A stretch of DNA of 64,000 nucleotides, taken from contig OZ243953.1 of NCBI GenBank assembly GCA_965214475.1, positions 2,170,001 to 2,234,000 on the forward strand, read 5' to 3'. Every line of letters begins with the position of its first letter. The first letter of the stretch is position 1. Below, piece after piece: positions 7,564 through 16,178 of this stretch. The notes beneath the pieces were generated by a model. It saw only the letters and a program-made list of their open reading frames with translations, had not been told where the DNA came from and did not search any database. The position numbers and the translations under genes were made by a program. This DNA comes from SIRX01 sp965214475. Its GTDB lineage: Bacteria; Actinomycetota; Rubrobacteria; Rubrobacterales; Rubrobacteraceae.

Positions 7564-8364
7564 ATGGATCGAACTTTGTCCAGCCGCGTTTTGCTGTTCC
7601 TATGTTTGTTTTCCGCTGCGCTCATGTCCGCCGGCTGCGGGGCACGGGCCGACAGCAACCCCAAACTTACGATCTTCGCCGCTTCTTCGCTGACGGACAC
7701 TTTTGAGGAATTGGGTAGTGAGTTCGAGCGACAGAACCCCGGTGTGGACGTGCACTTTAGCTTCTCTGGAAGCTCCACGTTGTTGGCCCAGCTACAGCAA
7801 GGGGCCCCGGCAGACGTTTTTGCTTCGGCGGATGAGGCCAAGATAGAGGTTGCTGCGGAAGCCGGGATCGTCTCCGTTCCACAAAAGTTCGCCGAGAACT
7901 CGCCGGTGATGATCGTCCCCTCGGGCAACCCGACCGGGGTGCGGACACTACGGGACCTCGCGGCGCCGGACCTGGACCTCGTGTTGGCCCAGGAGGGGGT
8001 GCCAATAGCCGAGTACGCAGAAGAAATTTTGACGAAAGCCGACGCACGCTACGGTGGCAACTTCGAGGATCTGGTTCTGGAAAATGTGGTGTCTCACGAG
8101 CCAGACGTGAAGGCGGCGGCCAACAGGGTAGTCCTCGGCGAGGCTGATGCGACTTTTGTCTACGCCAGCGACATGACCCCGATGATGCGAGAGAAAGTGG
8201 AAGAAGTCGAGGTCCCGGAAGAGCTCAACGTAACCGCCACCTATCCAATAGCGGTCGTCGAGGACGCCCCGAACCCAGACCTAGCGAAGAAGTGGGTGGA
8301 GTTGGTTTTGGGCGAAGAAGGACAGCGCGCAATGGTGGAGTGGGGATTCAAACGGGCAAGGTAG
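7564..8364 (+). CDS. modA: Molybdate-binding lipoprotein ModA
   Basis: 266 residues with a lipoprotein signal (LFSAALMSAGC, lipobox Cys at ~25). The mature part has the ModA hallmarks: TIFAASSLTDTFEELG, FSGSSTLLAQLQQGAPADVFASAD and GEADATFVYASD, which shape the oxyanion pocket with Ser and backbone amides. It would capture molybdate (or tungstate) outside the membrane and hand it to ModB. The ribosome site before the ATG is weak. The modB frame begins inside its last codons. Confidence 0.9.
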   Translation: MDRTLSSRVLLFLCLFSAALMSAGCGARADSNPKLTIFAASSLTDTFEELGSEFERQNPGVDVHFSFSGSSTLLAQLQQGAPADVFASADEAKIEVAAEAGIVSVPQKFAENSPVMIVPSGNPTGVRTLRDLAAPDLDLVLAQEGVPIAEYAEEILTKADARYGGNFEDLVLENVVSHEPDVKAAANRVVLGEADATFVYASDMTPMMREKVEEVEVPEELNVTATYPIAVVEDAPNPDLAKKWVELVLGEEGQRAMVEWGFKRAR

Positions 8365-9185
8365 AGAAGAAGTGGCGAGGACTGCGCTACAGGGAGAAAG
8401 CGTTCTCCGGCGTGGGCGCCGGGGCGCTGGCGTTACTCGCCGGGTTTATCAGCCTGCCGATACTGAGCCTGGTGATCTGGACCGTAGACGAAGGCTCCTG
8501 GCGCGCCATGACCTCACCGGTCGCTGTGGAAGCCCTGCTACTGAGCGCCCGCACCACGGCGATCACTATGATCATACTGCTCGCGGTCGGGACGCCGGCG
8601 GCCTACGTGTTATCGAGGGTTGAGTTTCCCGGTAAGCGGATCTTAGACACGCTAATAGACATCCCGGCGGTTCTGCCCCCGAGCGCGGCGGGTATAGCAT
8701 TGCTGCTCGCGTTCGGGAAGATGGGACTCCTAGGAGAGCACCTGCAGGCCTTCGGGATACAGATCAGCCTCACCACAGCCGCAGTGGTGATTGCCCAACT
8801 CTTTGTCGCCTCGCATTTCTACGTGCGGCAAGCATCCGTGGGTTTTGGCCAGGTGGACCGCGAGGTCGAAGAGGCGGCGCAGGTGGACGGCGCCCGGCGC
8901 GGTAAGGTCTTTACCAGCATCACCGTGCCGCTGGCGTTCCCGGCGCTCGTCGCCGGGGGGGTTACGGCGTGGGCGAGGGCGTTGGGAGAGTTTGGGGCCA
9001 CCATAATCTTGGCCGGAAATTTGCAGGGTGTGACGCAGACGATGCCGTTGGCGATCTACTCGGCATTCGAGAGCGATCTGGATGCGGCGGTCGCCCTCTC
9101 CGTGCTGGTGCTGGGCTTCTCGTTTGTGGTGATCCTGACGGCCCGCTTGCTGACAAAGAGGGCCCAGGAGCGTAGTCTAGGCTAG
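8340..9185 (+). CDS. modB: Molybdate ABC transporter permease ModB
   Basis: About 281 residues. Five to six membrane spans are visible, and the ABC permease EAA loop reads EEAAQVDGARRGKVFTSIT, followed by ARALGEFGATIILAGN, a ModB signature. I choose the GTG at 8340, which overlaps the modA end by 25 bases; a frame from 8292 would overlap more and adds Arg-rich residues with no membrane character. No modC ATPase follows, so the energising subunit must be encoded elsewhere or be shared. Confidence 0.88.
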   Translation: MGIQTGKVEKKWRGLRYREKAFSGVGAGALALLAGFISLPILSLVIWTVDEGSWRAMTSPVAVEALLLSARTTAITMIILLAVGTPAAYVLSRVEFPGKRILDTLIDIPAVLPPSAAGIALLLAFGKMGLLGEHLQAFGIQISLTTAAVVIAQLFVASHFYVRQASVGFGQVDREVEEAAQVDGARRGKVFTSITVPLAFPALVAGGVTAWARALGEFGATIILAGNLQGVTQTMPLAIYSAFESDLDAAVALSVLVLGFSFVVILTARLLTKRAQERSLG

Positions 9186-9193
9186 CGACCGAG

Positions 9194-9412
9194 CTATGCC
9201 AGTCCTTCGTCGGTCAGGATCATCACGTCGGTGGCTTTGACGAGCGCCGAGGCCTGCTGGCCTTCTTCGAGGCCGAGCTCGTCGCAGCTCTCACGGGTTA
9301 TGAGGGAGACGATGTGGTTGTCACCGACCTGGAGCGTTACCTTGGCCGCGACTCCATCCTTCACGATCTCGGTGACGGTGCCGGGGAGTCGGTTACGGGT
9401 GCTGAGCTTCAT
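9194..9412 (-). CDS. Molybdopterin/molybdate-binding Mop (single TOBE domain)
   Basis: 72 residues beginning MKLSTRNRLPGTVTEIVKDG, the standard TOBE/Mop opening, followed by VTLQVGDNHIVSLITRESCDELGL. Single TOBE proteins assemble into rings that bind molybdate in the cytoplasm as storage or sensor. It is convergent with modB (9 bases apart) and overlaps the preceding minus-strand regulator gene by 20 bases. That coupling suggests it delivers the molybdate signal to the regulator, or stores what modAB imports. Confidence 0.88.
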   Translation of the reverse strand: MKLSTRNRLPGTVTEIVKDGVAAKVTLQVGDNHIVSLITRESCDELGLEEGQQASALVKATDVMILTDEGLA

Positions 9413-9716
9413 CTTCTTCTCCTTTACTGATGGCTAGCAGCCCAAGCTGCAGCGCGAGCCGCGCTTCGGGCTGCTTCAAGTCTAGCCGAGTTAGCTCCTG
9501 AATGCGTTCCAGGCGGTAGAGGAGGCTGTTGCGGTGTAAAAAGAGCCGATCCGCCGTCTCACTGGCGTTTGCCCCCGACTCGAAATAGACCGAGAGCGTC
9601 CTTACCAGGTCGCTACCGCGCTGTTGATCGTAATCTATCAGGGAGAGCACCAGTTTACGGAAAGGGGAGATGTCCGGAGAGTGCGACAGGTCATCCAACA
9701 ATAATTTTGGGTCCAT
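9393..9716 (-). CDS. PucR/CdaR-type helix-turn-helix regulator, HTH-only
   Basis: 107 residues. The C-terminal half carries the PucR-family HTH pattern: LVRTLSVYFESGANASETADRLFLHRNSLLYRLERIQELT. Typical family members have 400-500 residues with large sensory domains, which are absent here. The first ~30 residues (PKLLLDDLSHSPDISPF) match the usual linker before the HTH. Operon overlap with the Mop gene and convergence with modAB suggest molybdate-linked control, an inference. Confidence 0.75.
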   Translation of the reverse strand: MDPKLLLDDLSHSPDISPFRKLVLSLIDYDQQRGSDLVRTLSVYFESGANASETADRLFLHRNSLLYRLERIQELTRLDLKQPEARLALQLGLLAISKGEEDEAQHP

Positions 9717-9763
9717 GATCTGGGCGGCGATGTTATCAGGCGGAGAGTTTTCGTGCTAAAACG

Positions 9764-10105
9764 GTGGGTATGGAGACTTCCCGCACCGACATGTTTCGCA
9801 AGTTACTGGAGAGGGACCCGGAGAACCCAATGGTCCTTTGTTCCCTGGGGATCGAACTGTTCAAAGAGGAGCATTACCCGGAGGCCCGGGAGCATCTGGC
9901 CCATGCGGTCGAGAATAAGCCAGACTACTCCGTTGCCTACCGGGCGTTGGGCCGAACCCACTACGAACTCCACAAGAACGCCGAGGCCCGCCGCGTCTTC
10001 GAAACCGGCCGCGAGGTAGCCCGGAATAACGGGGACCTCCAAACCGTAAAGGAGATAGACGTCTTTATGCGCCGGCTGGAGAAGCGCGAAGCCGAAGAGA
10101 GTTAG
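9764..10105 (+). CDS. Small tetratricopeptide-repeat protein
   Basis: 113 residues (or 111 from the ATG at 9770). Three TPR-like helix pairs are visible: PENPMVLCSLGIELFKEEHY, YPEAREHLAHAVENKPDYSV and AYRALGRTHYELHKNAEARR. No signal peptide or enzymatic motif is present, so it is probably a cytoplasmic protein-protein adaptor. It diverges from the PucR-like gene with 47 bases between them, and is followed by an uncharacterised gene pair. Confidence 0.75.
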   Translation: MGMETSRTDMFRKLLERDPENPMVLCSLGIELFKEEHYPEAREHLAHAVENKPDYSVAYRALGRTHYELHKNAEARRVFETGREVARNNGDLQTVKEIDVFMRRLEKREAEES

Positions 10106-10162
10106 CTTTCAGGAACCACTCCGCAGAACCTGACAGGTAGCTTCTGCTAACATCCGGTCGCG

Positions 10163-10627
10163 TTGCATTATACGGTCGTTATCTCCGTGGACTACGAAAG
10201 TCCTTCCGCACACCGGGTGGCCCGCGACATCTGGTCCGCGCTCTCCCGGACGGCGCTAAACTCCGGGCTCGCCGGCATCACCGCCCAATGGGAAGACCTA
10301 CAAGCGCAGAAAGCATCCTCTGATCACGGAGATTCATCGGCCCACGTCTTCGTCTTCGGCCAGGATCGTCCTGAGATAGTGGAATGCATCGAGCCTTTCG
10401 GAGACCCGCTGGCCCCACGACTGTACGGTATAGTCGTCGCCACTCCCGAGAGACCGAGTCCTCTCTCCGGTTCGCTGTTGTACCAGGGAGTGGGACGGCT
10501 GACCGCGGAGGGGGTGAGGGTCGGGGCCGTTCTGCCAGCTCTAGTCCCGGTCTCGCCGAAGATCGAGGGTGAGGCTTATGCCGTCCAACTTCTGGAGCGT
10601 ATGCGAAAAACTCGGAAGCGTAGTTGA
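10163..10627 (+). CDS. Hypothetical protein upstream of DUF92 gene
   Basis: 154 residues from a TTG at 10163 (HYTVVISVDYESPSAHRVARD). I do not recognise the family. The predicted fold alternates short strands and helices, with no signal peptide, membrane span, metal ligand cluster or nucleotide loop. Its stop overlaps the next start by 4 bases (TTGA), so it is coupled to the DUF92 membrane protein and the two probably work together. Confidence 0.6.
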   Translation: MHYTVVISVDYESPSAHRVARDIWSALSRTALNSGLAGITAQWEDLQAQKASSDHGDSSAHVFVFGQDRPEIVECIEPFGDPLAPRLYGIVVATPERPSPLSGSLLYQGVGRLTAEGVRVGAVLPALVPVSPKIEGEAYAVQLLERMRKTRKRS

Positions 10628-11319
10628 CACCTTTGATCTCCGCGGTGGTCGTCTCGACCGCTTTCGCGGCTATGGCCTACCGGCTCGGGATGGTGAGTCG
10701 GGATGGTGCACTGGGAGGGTTCATGGTTGCCGCCCCGATCTACTGGGGCCTCGGATGGCAGGGCTTCGCGGTACTCGCGCTCTTCGTAATCGGTGGTTCG
10801 GTTCTTACTCGTCTCGGATACCGGCAAAAAGAACATTTCGGGACAGCAGAGAGTGGGGGAGGGCGTCGCGGAGCAAAGAACGCCCTGGCTAACGCCGGCG
10901 TCGCCGTCGCTTGCGCCTTGCTCGCCGGGCTGACTCTCTACCCTGAGGCTTTCGCCGCCGCATTTGTCGCCTCCCTGGGCGCCGCCTTCGCCGATACCGC
11001 CGAGTCCGAGGTAGGGCAAGTCTACAGCCGCGTACCCCGTCTCATAACCACTCTCGACCGAGTCTCTCCCGGAACTGACGGAGCCGTCTCACTACCGGGC
11101 ACACTCGCCGGACTCTCAGCCGCCGCGATGACCGCTACCCTCGGATTCTGGCTCGGACTGCTTGACGACATGGGCGGTGCCCTGATCGTCGTGGGAGCGG
11201 CTTTTCTCGGAACGATGGTCGACAGCCTAATCGGCGCTTTCATGCCTCGTTTGGGCAACGAGATGACCAACGTAGCCTGCACCTTCGCCGCCGCCATCCT
11301 CGCCCTGCTCCTAGTCTAG
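10624..11319 (+). CDS. DUF92 family membrane protein (VTE6-like)
   Basis: 231 residues with six or so hydrophobic spans. Family features are GALGGFMVAAPIYWGLGW near the start, GAAFADTAESEVGQVYSRVPRLIT, where the acidic DT..SE pair resembles the active region of CTP-dependent polyprenol/phytol kinases, and a closing GNEMTNVACT. Plant VTE6 members phosphorylate phytyl phosphate. Bacterial substrates are not established, so an isoprenoid-phosphate kinase is a reasonable but unproved idea. It is translated from a TTG overlapping the preceding stop. Confidence 0.75.
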   Translation: MTPLISAVVVSTAFAAMAYRLGMVSRDGALGGFMVAAPIYWGLGWQGFAVLALFVIGGSVLTRLGYRQKEHFGTAESGGGRRGAKNALANAGVAVACALLAGLTLYPEAFAAAFVASLGAAFADTAESEVGQVYSRVPRLITTLDRVSPGTDGAVSLPGTLAGLSAAAMTATLGFWLGLLDDMGGALIVVGAAFLGTMVDSLIGAFMPRLGNEMTNVACTFAAAILALLLV

Positions 11320-11339
11320 ATCCCCCACAAAGGAAACTC

Positions 11340-11383
11340 TTGACAGAACTAACTCGCTAGGTAATAATAAAACGGTACTGTTT
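11340..11383 (+). promoter_or_regulatory. tetR promoter with overlapping palindromic operator
   Basis: TTGACA (11340-11345) and TAATAA (11362-11367) are 16 bases apart. Immediately downstream AAACGGTACTGTTT (11370-11383) is a palindrome matching at 12 of 14 positions. It sits just before the TetR gene and is a good candidate for autorepression. Confidence 0.65.
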
Positions 11384-11392
11384 AGTTTACTT

Positions 11393-12043
11393 ATGAGGAG
11401 ATTAGTGTTGGGTACTAGATCTGAGGAGCGTAAACCCAGGGCTCAGGCGAAGCGGGAGCAGATACTCTCCGGCGCCAAGAGGGTGTTTTTGCGGGAAGGG
11501 TTCGCCGCTACGAGCACGGACGTCATAGCTCGCGAGGCAGGGGTGTCCAAGCGAACTCTGTATGCCTACTATCCAAGCAAAGAGGAACTTTTCGAGGATG
11601 TACTGCGCGAACTCACCGTTGAGAATCCACAGACGCAGGTGTTGAAGTCGGCCCGGCGGATAGACCCCAAGAGCCGTGAAGAGCTGCGAGAAACTCTGGT
11701 GGTGTTGGCGCAGAAACTCATGGCTACCATGATGGACCCGGATTACCTGGCGTTGCTTCGCACGATCATCGCCGATTCCCATCGTTTCCCCAAACTCAGC
11801 GAAATCTTCCGTTCCACGGTCCCCGAGCGGGGTATCCGGGAAGGGACCGCCATGATCGAGCGTTCCCAGCAGAATGGCGTAGCCGTGGAGGGAGACCCGG
11901 AGGTCATGATCCGCATGTTTATGGGTCCGTTGCTTAGCTACGCCATGATCGACGGGCTTTTTCGTCCCGACGGGGATCCTCGACCACCCACGACAGAAAA
12001 GATCGAGCAGATAGTCGATCTGTACATCAGGGCGATCAGTTAG
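11393..12043 (+). CDS. TetR/AcrR family transcriptional regulator
   Basis: 216 residues. The N-terminal HTH is canonical: REQILSGAKRVFLREGFAAT, then DVIAREAGVSKRTLYAYYPSKEELF. The C-terminal ligand domain (residues ~85-216) resembles AefR-type regulators (MMDPDYLALLRTIIADSHRF). It precedes doxX, a flavin monooxygenase and a YhgE/Pip gene on the same strand, which it probably represses through the palindrome at 11370. The inducer is likely a hydrophobic or aromatic compound handled by those genes. Confidence 0.88.
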   Translation: MRRLVLGTRSEERKPRAQAKREQILSGAKRVFLREGFAATSTDVIAREAGVSKRTLYAYYPSKEELFEDVLRELTVENPQTQVLKSARRIDPKSREELRETLVVLAQKLMATMMDPDYLALLRTIIADSHRFPKLSEIFRSTVPERGIREGTAMIERSQQNGVAVEGDPEVMIRMFMGPLLSYAMIDGLFRPDGDPRPPTTEKIEQIVDLYIRAIS

Positions 12044-12193
12044 TGAAAACCATAGAGAAAGGGGCACAGGGGTGATGAAGACCACGGTGTACCTGGCCGA
12101 CTGTTCGTAAAGAAATTGGCTCGCGAGAAAAGCCTTGTGGTGTCGGGCCAACAACAAGAGGGCGGATAACGTCCCCAAAGAAGGAGGACGCTC

Positions 12194-12568
12194 ATGAGAA
12201 CTGCGACGAAGATAATTCAGGTTTTGCTGGGATTGTCGTTTCTTGGAGCCGGAGGCCAGAAGTTCGCCGCCGCCGACCAGATGGTCGAGGATTTCGACCG
12301 ATTCGGCTATCCGCAGTGGTTTCGTGTTGTGACCGGGGGCATTGAAGTAGGCGGGGCACTGGGGATGCTAGTCGGTTTCTTTCGCCCGTCGATAACTCCT
12401 TTCGCCGGCCTGCTGTTGGCGGCCACGATGACCGGCGCCGTAGCCACACACATTCGCATCAAAGACCCGGCGCAGAACGTGCTCCCACCAACCGTATTGC
12501 TCGCGATGACGACGTTCGTATCGCTAGTGCGCGCGAGGAATCTAGGAATAGAAAGCAAACTAGAGTAA
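12194..12568 (+). CDS. DoxX-like membrane protein
   Basis: 124 residues with four membrane helices; the opening KIIQVLLGLSFLGAGGQKF and the GGIEVGGALGMLVGFF segment match the DoxX/DoxD-like family. Members are linked to redox chemistry at the membrane. AAGGAGG lies 7 bases before the ATG. It lies 26 bases upstream of the flavin monooxygenase gene, so a joint oxidative role is likely. Confidence 0.82.
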   Translation: MRTATKIIQVLLGLSFLGAGGQKFAAADQMVEDFDRFGYPQWFRVVTGGIEVGGALGMLVGFFRPSITPFAGLLLAATMTGAVATHIRIKDPAQNVLPPTVLLAMTTFVSLVRARNLGIESKLE

Positions 12569-12594
12569 GCAACGTGTGAAGAGAGGAGCTTGAG

Positions 12595-14232
12595 ATGAAA
12601 ACGGACGTACTAATTATCGGGGCGGGACCAACGGGTCTTACAGCGGCGAACGTGCTAGCCCAAAGCGGGGTGGAATTCAGGATCATCGACAAAACTTCCG
12701 GTCCCGTCGAAGAGTCACGGGCTCTGGTGGTACAAGCCAAGATTTTGGAGCTTTTCGATAAGCTCGGTCTGGCGGATCGGGCGGTCGAGGAGGGGCAGAG
12801 GATCGGGGCTGCAGAGCTTCTCAAGAAGGGGGAGCACATAGGAAAACTCTCTTTCTTCGAGGATGATCGGGACGACCTCAACCCTTATCCGTTCGCCCTG
12901 ATCTACGAACAGCATCGTACCGAGCGGCTCCTGGTCCGCGGTCTCGAAGAGGTGGGAGGCCGGATCGAATGGGACACGGAGCTGATAAGTCTCTCGCAGA
13001 CACCGGATAACGCCACGGTGGTCGTCCAGCGCGCCGACGGCACGGAGGAGACCATCGAAGCACGTTGGGTGGTCGGGGCGGACGGGGCGAGCAGCCCGGT
13101 GAGGCATTCACTGGATCTGGGTTTCGAGGGCGACACCTACGAGGAGTCGCTGTTTCTCGCGGACGTGGAGATGGAGTGGGAGTTTGGCTCCCAGAAGCTC
13201 TACCTGGACCTGGCTTACGATGGCTTCTACGCATTCTTTCCGATGCCGGGCGAGAAGCGCTTCCGGCTCGTCGGCAGCGTGCCGGACGAACTGGATGGGA
13301 AAGAGGAAATCACGGTCAGCGACGTACAGGATCTCCTCGACAAATACAGCGGCGTGGAGACCGAGATCACGGCCGCGCATTGGACCAGCGTCTACAAGAT
13401 CCACCGTAGGATGACCGAAAATTTCCGCGTCGGCCGCACGTTTCTCGTGGGTGACGCCGCCCACGTCCACTCTCCCGCTGGAGGCCAGGGCATGAACACC
13501 GGCATCGGTGACGCCTACAACCTGGCGTGGAAGCTGGCGCTTGTTGCGAAAGGCGAGGCGAAACCGGAACTCCTCGACTCCTACGAGCCTGAACGCATGC
13601 CGTTCGCCCGCGCCATACTCAATGGATCTGACCGAGGGTTCTCCCTGCAAGTAACGAACAATCCGCTGGCAAAGGGACCCAAGCTCTTCGTCGTTCCGCT
13701 GCTATTCCGCCTCGTGTCGGCAGTCCCTGCGCTAAGGAGGTGGGCTTTCTACTTCATTTCGCAGCTCTGGACGAGCTACCGCGAAAGCCCTGTAGTTGAG
13801 CAGAACGAAACGGCCAAGAAAGGGCCGAAAGCCGGAGAACGCGCACCATACGGTTTCTTCGAGGTCGGTGAAGATTCTGGTAAGAGTATCTTCGAAAAGC
13901 TCAAGGGTACGGACCACCACCTGCTCATCTTCGAGGGTAAAAAGTCGGACCCTGCAAGGCTAGCGGCGACCCGCGAGGAGATCGAAAGCCTACTCGACCG
14001 TTACGCAACCGCCGTCAACGTTCATCCGGTCGCGGCGGGGAATAAGCAACTGCACGAACGATACGGCGCGAAGACGCCAAGCCTGTTTCTCGTGCGTCCC
14101 GACGGACACGTAGCGTACCGGGGTGAATCATCCGACATCGTCGGTTTGAGGATGTATCTCGATAGTCTGTTCTTTGGTAGCAGCAAAGAGACCAGCGGCT
14201 CGCAGAACGTGGAACGGAGTGTAAGGGCATGA
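12595..14232 (+). CDS. FAD-dependent aromatic monooxygenase
   Basis: 545 residues of the p-hydroxybenzoate-hydroxylase class (PheA/TfdB, MhpA, rifampicin-monooxygenase type). The Rossmann FAD loop is LIIGAGPTGLTAANVLAQSG, a second motif is VVGADGASSPVRHSLDL, and the FAD-ribityl motif is VGDAAHVHSPAGGQGMNTGI. The C-terminal ~130 residues form the thioredoxin-like tail usual for phenol hydroxylases (TPSLFLVRPDGHVAYRG). It should hydroxylate an aromatic ring with NAD(P)H and O2. Its stop overlaps the YhgE start by 4 bases. Together with TetR and an exporter-like protein it may inactivate an aromatic drug or toxin. Confidence 0.86.
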   Translation: MKTDVLIIGAGPTGLTAANVLAQSGVEFRIIDKTSGPVEESRALVVQAKILELFDKLGLADRAVEEGQRIGAAELLKKGEHIGKLSFFEDDRDDLNPYPFALIYEQHRTERLLVRGLEEVGGRIEWDTELISLSQTPDNATVVVQRADGTEETIEARWVVGADGASSPVRHSLDLGFEGDTYEESLFLADVEMEWEFGSQKLYLDLAYDGFYAFFPMPGEKRFRLVGSVPDELDGKEEITVSDVQDLLDKYSGVETEITAAHWTSVYKIHRRMTENFRVGRTFLVGDAAHVHSPAGGQGMNTGIGDAYNLAWKLALVAKGEAKPELLDSYEPERMPFARAILNGSDRGFSLQVTNNPLAKGPKLFVVPLLFRLVSAVPALRRWAFYFISQLWTSYRESPVVEQNETAKKGPKAGERAPYGFFEVGEDSGKSIFEKLKGTDHHLLIFEGKKSDPARLAATREEIESLLDRYATAVNVHPVAAGNKQLHERYGAKTPSLFLVRPDGHVAYRGESSDIVGLRMYLDSLFFGSSKETSGSQNVERSVRA

Positions 14233-16028
14233 ATGCGTTGAGGGTGCTTGCGAGCCCGAGGGTCTGGATCTCCACCGTCGGGACGGTAGCCGTGCTCGCA
14301 CTGATGTTCTTCGCGTACCTGACGGCCATCGCTAGCCCGCAAGAGAACCTGAAGGACCTTCCCGTAGCCCTGGTGAACGAAGACAAGGGTGGGGAACTCG
14401 GTGGAGAACAGGTCGAACTAGGGGATCAGGTAGTGGAGCGCGTAACTGGTCCTGACTCACCGGCGGATGGTCTCGTAGAGTGGTCACAGTTCGGGAGCCG
14501 GAAAGAGGTGCTCGAAGGGCTCGGGAGCAACGAATACTATGGCGCCATCGTGATCCCAGAAGACTACACGGAGCGGATCTCAGCCGCCGCAAGCCCACCA
14601 GAGTTGCCTATCGCCATCGTAAACGAGGACGAGGGTGCTGAGATGCAGGGCAAGCCGACCAATCTTGGAGAAGAGGTGGTAAAGAGGATCACCGGCCCCG
14701 AATCCCCAGCCCCGAGCTTTGTGGAGTGGAAGCAACTCGACAGCCGCAAGACGGCCCTGGATCAACTCTCAAAAGGCGAGGCTTACGCCACAATCGTCAT
14801 CCCCAAAGATTACTCGAAGAGCCTCGCGAATATGTCCGGGCCGCCCCCGGGCTCTGGAAGCAGACCACCACAAGGCGGCAAACCACCGAAGCCGGAGCCC
14901 GCAAACATAGAGCTTCTCTCCAGCCCGGCGGTTCGTCCTGCCACCACGGGTGCCATAGAAGACGCCTTTAACGGCATCGTTGGCGGGGTGTCCGGGGCTA
15001 CGAGCGAGCGAATCCTGGGCAGCCTTGCGGAACAAGGTGCGCCGGTTCCGCCGCCTACGACCGCCGTGATCTCCGACCCGGTGAGGGGCAAAATATCCGA
15101 GGCGGACGTCTCCTCTGAGGTCGGGCCGCTACCGAAGGCGCCGGAACCGGCTGAGATAGAGGTTCTTACCAATCCTTCCGCCGGTCCCTCCGCCGCGACA
15201 CCGGTGGCGAATATATCCACCGGAATCGTACAGGGTGTTTCCGAGGCGACGAGCGAACGTCTCACTCAAGCCGCCGGGGAGCGGGGGGCACGCCTTACGC
15301 CAGAGGTCGCGGCAGTGATCGGCGACCCGGTACGGGCCGAAGCCACGGAGGCCGAACCTGTCGGAGATAATTCGGGTAACGGACAGGCGCCTTTCTTCCT
15401 CGCCTTCCTGGCGAATCTCGCAGGCTTCGGCGGGGCTGCAGTGATTTTCTTCGGCGTCTCTAGCGTGGCGGAAGGCCTCACTGGTCGGGGCCTGCGTCCG
15501 TCGCGGGCCGGGTTGTGGACGGTGATGCTCTTTCTGGGAGCTTTGTACGCGGCTCTCGTGACCGGGGCCGAGCTCGGCGTCTCGTTCGGGATCGTGAGCG
15601 TCGAACACGAAGCGGGAACAGGGGAAGTGTTCCTTTTCCTACTGCTTTCTATCTCAGCGATAATGGCCGTGGTGATGTTGCTTGTGGTGCTGTTCGGGGC
15701 CGCCGGCATCGGCATCGCCGCGATACTCGGCGTGCTCCTCGGGCTCGTATCGGCCGGCGGACTCGCCCCGATCGAGGCGTTGCCCGGCTTCTACCAGGCC
15801 TACGCTGACTGGCTGCCCCTACGCTACATCAGTGACGGCCTGCGTTCCCTGCTATTCTTCGACGGAAGTTCCGCCGCGGGCCTCGGAGACGCCGTCCGGG
15901 TGCTGGGCGCCTATCTCGCGGGCTCCATAGTGTTGGGTTACGTAGTCTCGATCCTTCGGGACCTTTTTGGTAACCGGAGTACAGGCAAACAAGGCACCAG
16001 AGAAACTGCAACCGGAGAAGCCTCTTAG
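14229..16028 (+). CDS. YhgE/Pip-type membrane protein with duplicated ectodomains
   Basis: 599 residues: an N-terminal membrane helix (~12-35), a large external region, and five to six C-terminal spans (~385-575) of the ABC-2/YhgE type. The ectodomain is duplicated twice. LPVALVNEDKGGEL (~44) and LPIAIVNEDEGAEM (~126) begin two copies of an ~80-residue unit, each ending YTERIS or YSKSLA. PEPANIELLSSPAVRP (~222) and PEPAEIEVLTNPSAGP (~308) begin two copies of a second unit. Such proteins resemble the permease part of exporters but lack an ATPase. It is coupled to the monooxygenase, suggesting efflux of the same compound. Confidence 0.82.
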   Translation: MNALRVLASPRVWISTVGTVAVLALMFFAYLTAIASPQENLKDLPVALVNEDKGGELGGEQVELGDQVVERVTGPDSPADGLVEWSQFGSRKEVLEGLGSNEYYGAIVIPEDYTERISAAASPPELPIAIVNEDEGAEMQGKPTNLGEEVVKRITGPESPAPSFVEWKQLDSRKTALDQLSKGEAYATIVIPKDYSKSLANMSGPPPGSGSRPPQGGKPPKPEPANIELLSSPAVRPATTGAIEDAFNGIVGGVSGATSERILGSLAEQGAPVPPPTTAVISDPVRGKISEADVSSEVGPLPKAPEPAEIEVLTNPSAGPSAATPVANISTGIVQGVSEATSERLTQAAGERGARLTPEVAAVIGDPVRAEATEAEPVGDNSGNGQAPFFLAFLANLAGFGGAAVIFFGVSSVAEGLTGRGLRPSRAGLWTVMLFLGALYAALVTGAELGVSFGIVSVEHEAGTGEVFLFLLLSISAIMAVVMLLVVLFGAAGIGIAAILGVLLGLVSAGGLAPIEALPGFYQAYADWLPLRYISDGLRSLLFFDGSSAAGLGDAVRVLGAYLAGSIVLGYVVSILRDLFGNRSTGKQGTRETATGEAS

Positions 16029-16054
16029 TTCAGGCCCACATTCGCATTTCTACA

Positions 16055-16090
16055 CCGCCATCCGACAGATCTGTCGGGTGGCGGCTTTTT
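16055..16090 (+). terminator. Rho-independent terminator after the YhgE gene
   Basis: A 15-base-pair stem (16055-16069 with 16070-16084, one G-T pair, essentially no loop) is followed by CTTTTT. It is the strongest intrinsic terminator in the window and closes the tetR-doxX-monooxygenase-yhgE group. Confidence 0.9.
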
Positions 16091-16178
16091 AGTGGAGGCT
16101 AGTGGAGGCGTTTCGCTTTTGCGGTATCCGGGAATCAACATCTCAGACAGGTGGTGTAGAAGGAAAGGATTATCGAGC

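Noticed and set aside
12075..12110. Eleven-codon frame (MKTTVYLADCS) upstream of doxX
   Set aside because: It ends more than 80 bases before doxX and has only a weak ribosome site; no evidence for function.
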